Shown here: positions 1 to 9,647 of the stretch, piece after piece | Layout of the letters: each line of letters starts with the position of its first letter | Position numbering within the stretch: position 1 is the stretch's first letter | Assembly: GCF_958450345.1 (NCBI RefSeq) | Contig: NW_027052622.1 | Location: 642,404-706,403 of the forward strand | Direction: 5' to 3' | DNA from: Calliphora vicina | Taxonomy: Eukaryota > Arthropoda > Insecta > Diptera > Calliphoridae | Length of the DNA stretch: 64,000 nucleotides | Made by a program: the position numbers and the translations under genes | The notes under the pieces: generated by a model | What the model was told of the DNA's origin: nothing | What the model saw: only the letters and a program-made list of their open reading frames with translations | The model's database searches: none

Positions 1-130
1 ATTTCGCTATCTTTCCATGAGAAATTCCAAATATTGAAAAAATTGAGCTCGAATTTTGACCGTCCCCCCTCTAGAATTGTTCTATGTATTGTAGAAACAC
101 ATTGTGTAAAATATTAGGATGGAGCACTCT
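1..130. other. AT-rich sequence with no recognised feature
   Basis: No open frame, RNA gene or repeat boundary was recognised. By context it is probably intronic or intergenic DNA upstream of the Rbp6 exon. Confidence 0.5.
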
Positions 131-216
131 AATATACATATACATACATATGTATATATAAATATATATATATACATATACATATATGGATATGTATATA
201 CATACATACATACATA
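131..216. repeat. TA/TACA-type microsatellite
   Basis: Alternating TATA and CATA tracts end in four perfect CATA units immediately before the inverted-repeat element at 217. A matching TACATA tract resumes at 822, so the element probably inserted into one microsatellite. Confidence 0.8.
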
Positions 217-821
217 CCCAGCAGTTTGAAAAGTGCCAATTGGAAACCTTATACTAGTTATATTACTACTTGAAGAACAAACTAGTTCGCTGTGGCTGCT
301 AAAGTGGTAGTTAAATGGTTATCACTTGCACTACATTTCACCAGCATATTCAGTAATAAACAATAGTCAGAAAAATAAAATCCTCTAAAATATACCACTT
401 CGATGGCCACATGTAATGCTGAATGTGGCCGTTTGTGTTTTCGTTCTCAGTGATGATGTAGAAAATGAAAAAATTGAGAGTAGACTCACATGTTATTCTT
501 AATAACAATTAGAGAGCAGTACAAATAAGAGCTCTGTGGTTTAGTGGTTAGAGCATTTGACTAGAAAACGAGAGGTTATGTGTTCAACCCCGCTCTCAGA
601 AAAATTTCTTTTTTCTTTTTTTTATCAAATGCTGGAGTATTTGTACTAATGAATTTAATAGTGAAGTGTTATGCAGAATGTGCCAATCGGCCACCCGCAA
701 TGACATCCCCGTGTTAAATTCACCAGTCAATAACATTGCGAGTGGGTTGAAAATTCACTAGTAGTAGTTCTCAGTGGCTAACTAATTCGACGTTGCGGAA
801 CTAGTGCAATGAACTGCAGGG
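217..821. mobile_element. Putative small inverted-repeat (MITE-like) element
   Basis: The left end reads CCCAGCAGTT and the right end, reversed, reads CCCTGCAGTT, a 10-bp inverted repeat with one mismatch. TA, TACATA or TACATACATA flank both sides. The host site is a TACA microsatellite, so the target duplication length cannot be fixed. Both halves contain ACTAGT and GTGCCAAT motifs in opposite orientation, as in subterminal repeats. No coding sequence was seen. It could be an hAT-like or TA-inserting element; the family is not assigned. Confidence 0.4.
528..600 (+). ncRNA. tRNA-like sequence (degenerate tRNA or tRNA-derived SINE)
   Basis: An A-box-like TGGTTTAGTGG is followed 38 bases later by a B-box-like TGTTCAACCCC. 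Terminal AGAGC and GCTCT can pair, and a T-rich tract typical of a Pol III stop follows at 604. The D, anticodon and T stems pair poorly, so this is not a functional tRNA as far as I can fold it. It lies inside the inverted-repeat element at 217-821. A decayed tRNA or SINE head is the best guess. Confidence 0.4.
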
Positions 822-937
822 TACATACATACATATCTGAACAAAACTATATCTGTTTGTTTTACTTATTTGTCTGACTGTTCTTAGTCTCTGTTTCCCG
901 CCATCCTTCCGTCTGTTGAGTCTTCTAAATGAAATGA

Positions 938-1000
938 CTGAATGAATGAATGAATTAGAATAAAGTAACAATTGTTGTTGTTGTTGTTATTGTTTTTATT
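938..1000. repeat. Simple repeats: (AATG)n then (TTG)n
   Basis: AATGAATGAATGAATG is followed by a run of TTG/TTA triplets. The apparent Asn-rich minus-strand frame here is only a translation of the triplet repeat. The remaining sequence from 822 to 1108 shows no gene. Confidence 0.8.
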
Positions 1001-1116
1001 GTATTCATTTTTAGTGTTCTTTCCATCAACAATAGCAACAACAGCATTATCATTTTGATATTTTAATATTGTCATCAACATGCATACGTATGTACATTAG
1101 ACCTGCCCTTAAAAAT

Positions 1117-2271
1117 TAGAGTTGGGTTTATTAGCTCAGTGAAGTGACCGCTCTTTTCAGCTCAGCTCACTGAAATGAACTAGGTCGCTCTTTTAGCTCA
1201 TTAGCTCAGTATAATGATGATTTCATTTTGAGAATTGCTTGTAGTGAATTAAATCAATTATTTCTGTTGTTAGTTGTAAAAACACACAGTCTTTTGACAA
1301 TTAGAGATTTATGCGTGAAATAATTGATTAAAATTTTAAAAAATCAAATTGTATTTTATTTAAACTAATATTTTTGCGGAAAAAAGAGTTAATTTTTTAT
1401 TATTTCTAATTTACAATGCTAACAAAATGTTTAGACAATATTTGTTAAGTAGAACATTCACTAACTAGGTAAGGTATTCTTTTACCAAAAATAATAAAAT
1501 TACCAAAAAACTCAAGATATTAACTGGAATTTGAAAAAGGAAAAATATTTTGATGATCTGATAATTGTGATCCAAAATAAAAATGTGACAATAACTAAAC
1601 CAAAGTGAATATTGTTGCAATTTTTTGGGGATTTTCCCATTTAAATAATGTTAGTTATCAATTGGCAAAATATATATTTTTTACCTGACTTTTACAACTT
1701 ATATATATATATGATCAACAAAAATAGTTTTGTGATACAATTTGTATAAAAATAAAATTTACTTATAAACTGTAGCAATACTCTTTCTTTATTTCATTCT
1801 ACATCACCATACCATAAATAAATTCACATTCATTCAATAGCACACATATAAAAATTCCTTCATGAAAACAAAAACAATTTGGATAACTCTAATAATTCTT
1901 GAAACAGTTCATACAAACGTTGTATCATATCAAAGCAAAAATATATACGCGGCAGCATACGATCATATACATACATAACAAAACTACATTCGAATGATCG
2001 TTTTATTTTTGTAGGACACAATACTCACTCACTTTTCAATGTCAGTGAGCGAAAGAATGTTACAGAATTGACGAGTAAAGTGAAAGCTCTTTCTTGTGCA
2101 GCTCATGTACTCATTCATGAGTACTGAAAGAAATATGAGCATAAAACAAAACCGCTCAGTTGAAAACGCTCAGTGCAGAGCTGAAAACGCTCAGTATGAT
2201 GAATGATTCACTTCGCTCAGTGGAGTGAATAGTTCAATTGAACTAGGTCATTCATGAGCTACACAACTCTA
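1117..2271. mobile_element. Non-autonomous hAT-type element with 8-bp TSD
   Basis: The element starts TAGAGTTG and ends CAACTCTA, perfect 8-bp terminal inverted repeats of the hAT type (YARNG start). It is flanked on both sides by TTAAAAAT (1109-1116 and 2272-2279), a perfect 8-bp target duplication, the hAT hallmark. Both subterminal regions are packed with GCTCAGT, AGCTCA and CTAGGTC motifs in opposite orientations, plausible transposase-binding sites. The AT-rich core has no transposase-like frame, so the element is non-autonomous. Boundaries and duplication are seen directly; superfamily is inferred from them. Confidence 0.88.
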
Positions 2272-2279
2272 TTAAAAAT

Positions 2280-3150
2280 AGATTTGCTTTGGATGGGTCT
2301 TATTTTGTTCTTTAGTACCTAAAACTAACTTATGGTAAATTTGTGGAAAATCAAATAACGACGAGAACCCGAGCCGGAAAGCCAACCAAATCCATTTTTT
2401 TAAGTGCTGGTCTAATGTACGTACATAAGTAATACGTATGTGTGTGAACAGTAAGCGAAAATCAATTGTAGACACACCATTTTTTATTACATATTTACAC
2501 CTTCGATTGAAGTCAATAAATAGTAGTTGAATTAATTTAAATTTAACATGTCGAGAGTGATCTATGCAGTATAGAAAGACTTTTTAATAAACTTTTTTGA
2601 ATGTAAGCCATCGATATAGTTTTTGAATTTTCGTTGACATTTAGTTTCTAAATTCATTTAAATATAGCTTTCCTTTTCTAAGAAATTTTGTCAAATCATG
2701 TTAAAAAATCATAAACTAGTCGTTTCCTTTTGATTTGAAGCTCTTATGTAACTATGAATTTATTTTGCATGTTCAAAATGATGTATGAACGCTATAAAAG
2801 AAAATCATTTTTGCATTTCCGTCTGTCGGTTGAAATCAATTTTCTGAAGACCCCAGATACCTTCGGGATCCAAATCTTCAATAATTCTGTCAGACATGGT
2901 TTCGAGAAATTTGCTATTTAAAATCGGTCCACAAATGGCTGAAATATGAGGAAAAAACCAGGACAACCTCGATTTTTTACCTATTTTTGACCTATATCTG
3001 GATTACTAAGTCAGTAATATAGACAATATGGATATCTAATGATAGATATTTCAAATACCTTTGCAATGACGTATATAAAACCATAGTAATAGTTGGACCT
3101 ACAATGGGTCATAATCAGAAAAAAAATATTTTTTAACTCGATTTCTTTTT
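2280..3150. other. Non-coding AT-rich stretch with a probable dispersed repeat
   Basis: No gene was recognised. From about 2815 to 3120 the base composition becomes less AT-biased and the text resembles a dispersed repeat (AGACCCCAGATACCTTCGGG and following), but I cannot name it or find its ends. The short minus-strand frame at 2272-2475 is not supported as a gene. Confidence 0.35.
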
Positions 3151-3154
3151 TTAC

Positions 3155-3325
3155 CAAACGTTTTTTTTCGCTAATATTTAAAAAAAATTAAAAAACAAAA
3201 AAAAAATTTAAATTTAAAACAAACAAAATTTTAAATTAAAAAATTAAAAAAACAATACGAACATTTTTTTTTCCAAAAAATGAAAAAATCTGCAAAAAAA
3301 ATAAATTTTGTTTACCTAAAAATAT
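3155..3325. repeat. Low-complexity A/T tract
   Basis: About 170 bases of almost pure A and T homopolymer runs, with no structure beyond composition. Confidence 0.7.
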
Positions 3326-3354
3326 TTAAAATTTTATAATTTGGTGAAGGGTAC

Positions 3355-3460
3355 ATAAGGTGCCAAAAAAAAACCGGTTAACTGGTTATTATTAAAAATT
3401 GCAATTTTTCGAAGAAACCGTAAACCGGTTTCTAAAAAATGTCGAAGAATCGATCACCCT
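3355..3460. repeat. CCGGTTAAC-rich fragment related to the hAT element ends
   Basis: It contains ACCGGTTAACTGG, TTCGAAGAAACCG and AAACCGGTTT. These are the same motif classes that crowd both ends of the hAT-type element at 56195-57334. It may be a diverged relative or fragment. No terminal repeat pair or target duplication was found. Confidence 0.35.
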
Positions 3461-3539
3461 GGAAACAATACAATTTTTGTAAGTCATTATTACTTATTTA
3501 AATTTGGAATTATGTAAAATTTTAGGCAAATTAACAAAT

Positions 3540-3705
3540 TTAAATATATGTATGTAATTTAATTCGTTTTATTCGATTATTATACATAAAATTGTTGGAA
3601 TTATTCGTTATTCAAAAATGGTAATTTTTAAATTGTTCGAATAATTATTCGTAAGAAATTATTCGATTAATCGAACCATCAGTACTCGAATGAATACCCT
3701 AGTAT
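3540..3705. repeat. ATTCGATTA-rich fragment ending like an hAT terminus
   Basis: Repeated ATTCG/CGAAT motifs on both strands lead to GAATACCCTA, which reversed reads TAGGGTATTC, an hAT-like end (YARNG). The partner end was not found, so this may be a single-ended remnant. The following bases to 4100 show nothing recognisable. Confidence 0.3.
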
Positions 3706-4103
3706 TCATGCAGCTTGACAATGAATTTCACAACATGTGGTATAGTGGTATAGAAAAACAAATAGAGGAAATATATCTGTAACTTCTAAACGCTTAGTCC
3801 GATTTGAATGAAATTTGATATGCGCAAAGAGGAAGTCTTGTGGAGTTCAAGTTTTGAGTTTGGACCTCATGGGTATGTTAAATTTTTAAAACGATTCTAT
3901 TTATTCGTTAGGGTTCCGATTTCAAAAAAAATTACATAAAAAGATTCCTCGTCAAGCTCTATAAAAATTATCAATTATCTCTTATAGCTTAGGAGATATT
4001 CGCATTTGAAAATTAAAATTTCAATATTTTTACCCACCCAGTTTTTTGATATCAGAGGGTCCAAATATTCCCGACTTTCACCATTTTTATTTTATTATAC
4101 CAG

Positions 4104-4220
4104 TATGCCAGTAGAGCAAGGAAGCGTTGTATCGAAAGGCGTACAAAGCTGATATGCTCAGTGTGCAACAAGGCTTTGTGTTGCAAGTGTTTTGGATCAT
4201 TCCACAAATTAAATCCCTAA
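4104..4220 (+). pseudogene. piggyBac-like transposase C-terminal fragment
   Basis: A 38-codon open stretch ends in TAA at 4218 and encodes a cysteine-rich tail: RKRC, then CSVC, LCCKCF and a final FH. The spacing C-x2-C, then C-x2-CF-x3-H after an R-x-T-K motif resembles the C-terminal cysteine-rich domain of piggyBac transposases, which binds the element ends. No catalytic domain lies upstream, and no TTAA-flanked CCC/GGG ends were located. This is a remnant at most. The assignment rests on motif memory; another C-rich zinc-binding domain is possible. Confidence 0.42.
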
Positions 4221-4728
4221 TTACATTTCTAAAATGCTATAAATAACCAAATAAATGTGTACTTTCATCTAAATTTAACAATATTCTGAGGTTTTATTCA
4301 TTTTTTAATTTCGAATCATCCCAATCAGTGGATTTTATGTCACACGAAAAATGCTTATTTGGATTATATGGCCCAGGATATGCAGAACATAATATTTGTT
4401 CCACATCTTTTAGAATGTCTACCATATATATTTTGGTTCTCAAAATAAAACTCCGTCCCGAAAGGTGTAAAAAAAATTATGTGTTTTATGGGAATATGTA
4501 CCAGAAAATAGTACGCTTTTGAGAAATATGACCCGATATACAAATTGAAATGTTTTGTATAAAAATATTATTATTGTACAATATATCAATGGAAAGGTAA
4601 ATGAGTTTGTTTTTATATTTTACTGTAAAACTGAAGAAGGAGTCATATTAAAATAACTAAAAAAAATCAATTTTTACATCAGTTTTTGGGAAAGCTCATA
4701 AAAAAATAAACGTTTAAAATTTAAACAT
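4221..4728. other. AT-rich stretch, nothing recognised
   Basis: No gene or repeat boundary was seen. The 64-codon frame at 4328-4522 has no recognisable similarity and is treated as chance. Confidence 0.5.
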
Positions 4729-4832
4729 ATTGGCCCATAATCATAGTCAGAAATAAAGTATATTTTAAGAGAAATAAAGTCGTCTTTACTTAAGAGTGGA
4801 CTTTAGGTCTACCATAGACAAGATAAAATATA

Positions 4833-5639
4833 GAGTAACTTCGGGTATTGTGGACTATGCGTCTAATGTGGACCAGTGTCTTTTTTCAGAAACTATTGAA
4901 GGTATGATAAAACTGATTTGTCGTACATTTTACAATTTGTTTGAAACGACAATTGCACATTTGCTTTCATGAGTTATTGATATGTTGACTTTTTATTCTT
5001 GTATTGAAATTAATGCGCCTGCTCAACATTTTTTCGGCTCAAATAAGAAACAAAATTTGGTACAGTTACTTGGTAGAATTTAATGTTTGGTTGTTTTATA
5101 TAGTTAAAGTGGACACGTAGTTTTGCATATATTTGGTAAGAATTTAAGCACATTTAGATTATTAGGTAAAAATAACTTTTTACCACTGTAACCCAAGTTC
5201 GTGTAATGTGGACCACTTAAATTACTTGATTATGTACTACTGGTCCATATTACCCGACAATAACTATGTAATTTGTAAGCAATCTATCTAAGCCAAGAAC
5301 GCGACTTTTTAGTTTGTATTAATAAAAATATATTGAAATTAAATTTTTTAATCATTCATGATTAGCTGGTTCATGAATTTTATGTATTAAATACTAGTCC
5401 ACATTACCCTCATATAGTGGTCCATATTACCCTCCAATTTTTTTAATGCTGATTTTTGGGTTCCTTAAAATATTTTCACATAAATTTTTTATCCTTTAAC
5501 GGAAAAAATTTTCAACTGCAAAAACCATTAGAGAATACATTAGCTAATTTATTGCTTCACAACTCTTTTAATATCCATATATATTGTGGCCAAAATTTAG
5601 AAAAAACAAAACGGTAGTCCACATTACCCGAAGTTACTC
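4833..5639. mobile_element. Nested non-autonomous element with TA target duplication
   Basis: The left end GAGTAACTTCGGGTA matches the right end in inverted orientation, and TA flanks both sides (4831-4832 and 5640-5641). Inside are about seven copies of a GTCCAYATTACCC / GGGTAATRTGGAC motif on both strands (around 4849, 4867, 5206, 5245, 5397, 5420 and 5615), which look like repeated transposase-binding sites. No open frame. TA duplication suggests a Tc1/mariner-like or related DDE family. It splits the outer element at 4732. Confidence 0.65.
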
Positions 5640-5641
5640 TA

Positions 5642-6421
5642 CATTTGACGTTAAAGTCGACTGTAAATATAAAACCAGCTGAAGCTGTTATTAACTCATT
5701 TAACAACAGCATCAGCTGTTCTTCCTCAAGTAAAAAAGTTCGACAACAAGCCAAAAATGTTTGTGTTACAAGATATTGGGGAACAAATCAAGATCCGCGT
5801 AACAGTTTATATTTTTATAATTTTTTTTTTCTGTTAATATTCACATTTTCTGTATTGCCGGCCTTTGGCCGGGTGAAGGGACTTTTAACTCTGGGGTGTA
5901 TCGAACACCGGCTTCGCTAAAATCACTTTTTCTGTATATCAAAATTTTCTCAAGTACTGTCATATAAAATCAAAAAGGAATTTTTGGTTCACAATATTAA
6001 TAAACTGTACCATATTATATATCATATTAAAGGTATTGTGATACCCATAACGATCAGTTTGTTTTCCAAATATATGAGAAATGTACTATTATATGTATTG
6101 ACTTTAAATTCATATAACTCTTAAACTAAGAGAGAGCAGGCAAAAATATTAACGTTTTTGTGCTTCTAATTATGAGAGCTATCAACACCAAAGAAATTAT
6201 AAAAATGCAAGCTTTTTCGCTGATCTTGATTTATACAGATATTGGCAGAGATTTTGCAATTATTAAACAGTTATCAATAAAATTAGAACCAAAATATCCT
6301 TATTATGATATTATTCTTATTTTTTGCATTTTTCCACCACAATTTGCTTATGTGAGCTGTTCAGCGGTGCCACTTGTCTACATTTTTTTGTATATTGTAT
6401 GAAAACATTTTCTACATTTGA
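5642..6421. other. Body of the outer transposon, non-coding
   Basis: Own sequence of the outer inverted-repeat element between its two nested insertions. Short frames at 5645-5920 and 6160-6402 have no recognisable domains. A GC-rich hairpin pair lies at about 5857-5921. Confidence 0.45.
5857..5921. other. GC-rich island with two adjacent hairpins
   Basis: CCGGCC-TTT-GGCCGG forms a perfect 6-bp stem, and GGTGT-ATCGA-ACACC a perfect 5-bp stem, about 20 bases apart in otherwise very AT-rich DNA. The function is unknown. It could be a structural remnant of a transposon or a foreign insertion. Confidence 0.5.
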
Positions 6422-7150
6422 GGTGGCACTAGGGTTGCCATCCTGGCTGGACTTGGCTGGATTGTCCAGCTTTTTTGATGCCTGTCCAGTTTCAAGCTAA
6501 AATATCATTTGCCCAGCTAAATTGAAATTTTCGACAATAATATCTATATTATTTATTACTTCAAATTTACTACTAATTAGTACATACAACTATTTTAGCT
6601 CTTGAGAATGGCTCCAAAGTTAACAGCATTTCGCCTAATGAACTTTTAAGACTGAAGTAGAAGACTTTTTAATAACAGCGGTCAGCTATTTAGAAAATGT
6701 TTTTTTTAAAAAATAGCATTTTTAAATTTAAAAAAAAACATATCACAGTCCAAAAGTGACACAACTCAAAATTTTCATTTTTCAGAAATCGAAAATAAAT
6801 ATATACCAATTGAAACATAATGAAAGACATTAGTGTTTTTTTAGCCACAGTTAACAACAACAAAATACACTGATATCTTCTGTATAAATAAACAAGTGTA
6901 TAGTGCATAGTTTAAGCGTAAAATTCATTTTTCGGGTTTATATAACCCGAGAAATTAATTTTGAGTTGTGTCACTTTTGAAATGGGTGTGCGATATTTTC
7001 TTGGGAAGATTTACAAAAACTTCCGCAAAACCTTCAAATATCTGAATAAATAGATAACGATAAACTATACATATATCGATTAATGCAGCCTTCGTGAAGT
7101 TTATAAACAAATACCAAGAGATTTGCAAATGATATGGTCCTATTTTTTTT

Positions 7151-7450
7151 ACCAAAGGTGAAAGGAATGAATTCGAGAATTTAAGAAAAGTTGTATGTTT
7201 CGTATTTTCAATACCAGTAAGCAAAGCTTTTTGTGAAAGAGGTTTTACTATTTTAAACAATCTGTATACTAAAGAAAGAAAGAAACCGAATGTCATTCGA
7301 CCTGATTGGAGCTGAAATATTAATACGAACAAATTTAGAGGAAGTTTGTAAAGATTTTCAAAATTGTTTACAAACCTCTAGGTTTGGAATTGACCAAAAT
7401 CCGAAAGCTCAAAAACGAAATAAAGTGACAGTGATTTTAGTATTTAATAA
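7151..7450 (+). pseudogene. hAT transposase C-terminal (dimerisation) remnant
   Basis: From 7151 one frame reads into FSIPVSKAFCERGFTILNN, the conserved S-x-P-x-S-x-A-x-x-ER-x-F core of the hAT C-terminal dimerisation region. It stops at 7313. The homology carries on in another frame from about 7290 (SFDLIGAEILIRTNL), so a frameshift lies in the AAAGAAAG repeat near 7271-7285. The N-terminal BED finger and the RNase H-like catalytic core are absent; sequence back to 6430 has stops in all + frames. The reading is then cut by the insertion at 7451. Family identification is confident, function is lost. Confidence 0.75.
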
Positions 7451-7795
7451 CACTGTGCAACAAGAAAATCTTTCCCGAATAAGACCAACGGGAAATGAAA
7501 GTAGATACTTAGTATACCAAAACCCCCAAAGGGTTATTAAAAGTTAGCTCATGTTTTAAAGTTATTCGCCTTTAAAGTTCAGATTTTTTGAGTAAAAATT
7601 TTTCATATATATTTTATGAATAATCTATTGAAGTAAGTCAATATTTATATAAAGTAATTTTAGTTGAATGTTCTAGTCCTATATACTATATACTTAAAAT
7701 TCATTAATTTTAACACTTTTTGCAGATTTATTTTTTTATTTTTATAGTTTTTGGTACTTAGATACGCAATTACCAATTTTTGGAGAATTGCTGAA

Positions 7796-8254
7796 TATTG
7801 CTGTAAAAGTATTGAGTAGTGGGTATCGTGTATCGAGTATTTGCCATATTGTTTGAGTACTCAATACTCAAAAGTAGTTACTCAATACTTTTAGACTTGT
7901 ATTTTTACAATTTAATTTATTTAAATTTAACGGTTATGGTGCAAAAAATGCATCTCTACTATAAATACAACTCAAATCAATATTAGCGTAAAAAATTTTC
8001 AAATCAGAATAAAATATTATTAAAAAAACTGGAATAATAGTTAAAAAGTTCAAAATATTTATTGATATAATCTTGTAAACCTAAAATGTTTCTAAAAAGG
8101 AGTGATGTCTGCTAATACATTACCGAAAAGCAGAAAAATATATCGTTTTTAAATTTAAAAAAATCCGTTAAAAGTTTCGAATAGTATTGAGTACCCAAAC
8201 GAAAAGTGTTGAGTAGTATTGAGTAATCAAAAGTAGTAGAATGTTACAGCACTA
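7796..8254. mobile_element. hAT-like MITE with repeated GAGTA/TACTC motifs
   Basis: The ends are TATTGCTGTAA and, inverted, TAGTGCTGTAA. Both subterminal zones are dense in ACTCAATACT / AGTATTGAGT repeats. The flanks TTGCTGAAT and TTGTGAAT differ by one missing base, consistent with a decayed 8-bp duplication. It interrupts the coding remnant that resumes at 8256. No open frame. Confidence 0.6.
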
Positions 8255-8255
8255 T

Positions 8256-8700
8256 TGTGAATGGTCCAGACATTCGGAAGCTGGTCAAAAATAAGGAATT
8301 TGATAATATTTTAAATTAAAATAAAGAGGTTATTGGCGGGTTGTTGGGTAAAAATAGGTCTGACAGCTATCAGAGATCTATTAACGCAATTATGAATGCT
8401 TTTTCTAAAATAGGCGTTAATATGTCGCTCAAAATTCATTACATACATCATCATCTAGACTACTTCGGTCAGTAACTAGCGACCGAATCAGATGAACAAG
8501 GTGAACAGTACCACCAAATTGCAATGCCATTTGAAATAAGGTAATTTTTAATATACATATATTTTTTTTCCCAATACATTTTAACACAAATTTTGCAGAT
8601 ATCGAGGAAAAAAGTCTCCCGATGCTGTATTAGCGGAAATTTGTTGTTGGAGCACTTGCATTACGATGATGAAGGAGAAGAAAACACAGGAAGTGAACTA
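8256..8700 (+). pseudogene. Decayed gene of an unnamed arthropod transposon family
   Basis: After the MITE one reading contains GPDIRKL, then (beyond an in-frame stop near 8319) FLGN-like LLGKN, GVNMSLKIHYIHHHLDYF, a second stop (8476), SDEQGEQYHQ, an intron (8541-8598), and YRGKKSPDAVLAEICCW. I recall this motif order (DIRKL, MSLKIH-x-LHSHLD, SDEQGERFHQ, RYQGKWSP, DYCW) from predicted proteins widespread in arthropod genomes and associated with repeats, but I cannot name the transposase family. Two in-frame stops and loss of the upstream part make it a pseudogene. It lies between long inverted repeats, so it is probably the remnant of that element's own protein. Confidence 0.6.
8541..8598 (+). 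other. Short spliceosomal intron in the transposon gene remnant
   Basis: GTAATT at the 5' end and a T-rich tract with TTTTGCAG at the 3' end define 58 bp. Removing it joins an AG to an A and makes the conserved R-Y-R-G-K reading continuous across the junction. Length and signals are typical of small fly introns. Confidence 0.7.
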
Positions 8701-9070
8701 CAAAATTTGTCTACTTCAAATTCTGGCCTCGAACTATATAATGTAGTTCATTTTTATATAAACTATGTAAAAAAAATACAAATTAAATTTTAAAAATCAA
8801 ATATATATGAAAAATTTTAACTCAAAAAAGCTGAACTTTAAAGGCACATAACTTTAAAATACGAGCTAACTTTTTAAAACCCTTTGGGGGTTTTGTTCTA
8901 CATCACTTCCCGTTGGTCTCATTCGGGAAAGATTTAATGACCCGAAATTTTATGCACAGTGCATAAATATGTATATGACGGACTGAACCAAACAAGTTTA
9001 AGTTTAGTTAAATAAATTTTAAGAAACGAAATGAAAATATTTAATTGTGATTCTAAATTTTTAAATAATA

Positions 9071-9647
9071 ACACACTGCTAAAAAACACTTTTTGTAACA
9101 ACTTGAAAAGCGACCAAGATTTTGAAACACCCCCAAAATTTTGAGTTATTTTGAAAAAACTGTTTTACGTACTACTTTAGTACCTCTAACTCATACAATT
9201 TTAGACCGAAAAATTTTAAACAGTTATGGAAAGGCAAGCTTTCAAACATATTTTTTTTGTACAATGTTTTAAAAAAAATTGTATATAGATAAAAACGAGA
9301 CATTATTTCTTAAAATCGGTTTAAATTTGCAAAAGTTCGAAAAAAAATTACTTGTAAATTAGAAACTCTACAAATATTTTACTAAAAAATGTATTAATCA
9401 AAAAATGCACGTCATTTTAAAGCGTATTAAATTTTCTTTCTAAACCCGTTAAAAAATTAAAATCGGACAAAAGCTGACTGAGTTACTGGTCGATAAGTTG
9501 ACAAACATCTGTTAAAACGGGTTTATAGAATAACTTCTGAATTTGAGAGTGTTCTCAAATTTTTAGACACAATTTGTAATGTACTCAACAAGACCTATAA
9601 CTAACTCTTTGTCGTTTTCCAAGTTTTTTCCCTACTGTAGCACCGTG
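9071..9647. mobile_element. Putative 0.58-kb inverted-repeat element
   Basis: Left-end sequence (ACACACTGCTA, then AACTTGAAAAGCGACCAAGA) matches the inverted right end (CACGGTGCTA, then AACTTGGAAAACGACAAAGA) with substitutions and small gaps. TAATA flanks both sides (9066-9070 and 9648-9652), a possible 5-bp duplication, though the AT-rich context weakens this. No coding sequence. It lies inside the right arm of the hAT element. Confidence 0.4.

Larger units (their letters stand above)
7451..8961. mobile_element. Long-TIR DNA transposon nested in the hAT element
   Basis: The two ends form long inverted repeats of about 163 bp (7451-7614 and 8799-8961), including shared TCTTTCCCGAAT, GACCAACGGGAA, AAAACCCCCAAAGGGTT and CCTTTAAAGTTCAG blocks. 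The outermost shared motif is CACTGTGCA. Flanks are AATAA and CATAA, a 4-of-5 match, so the target duplication is uncertain. The left TIR has an 11-12-base deletion relative to the right. Inside lie a decayed intron-bearing gene (8256-8700) and an hAT MITE (7796-8254). Superfamily not assigned; a CAC-initial end is compatible with Transib-like elements but this is speculative. Confidence 0.7.

Noticed and set aside
528..600. Functional tRNA gene
   Set aside because: A- and B-box-like motifs are present but D, anticodon and T stems pair poorly; kept only as a tRNA-like sequence.
884..1081. Asn-rich minus-strand frame
   Set aside because: Translation of a TTG/TTA microsatellite.
6690..7332. 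Minus-strand frames of 72 and 125 codons at 6690-6908 and 6955-7332
   Set aside because: The second is antisense to the recognisable hAT C-terminal motif on the + strand; neither has a domain.
8593..8793. 66-codon + frame starting MQISRKK
   Set aside because: It begins inside the intron's acceptor region and is out of frame with the conserved YRGKKSP reading; treated as a shadow of the transposon gene remnant.
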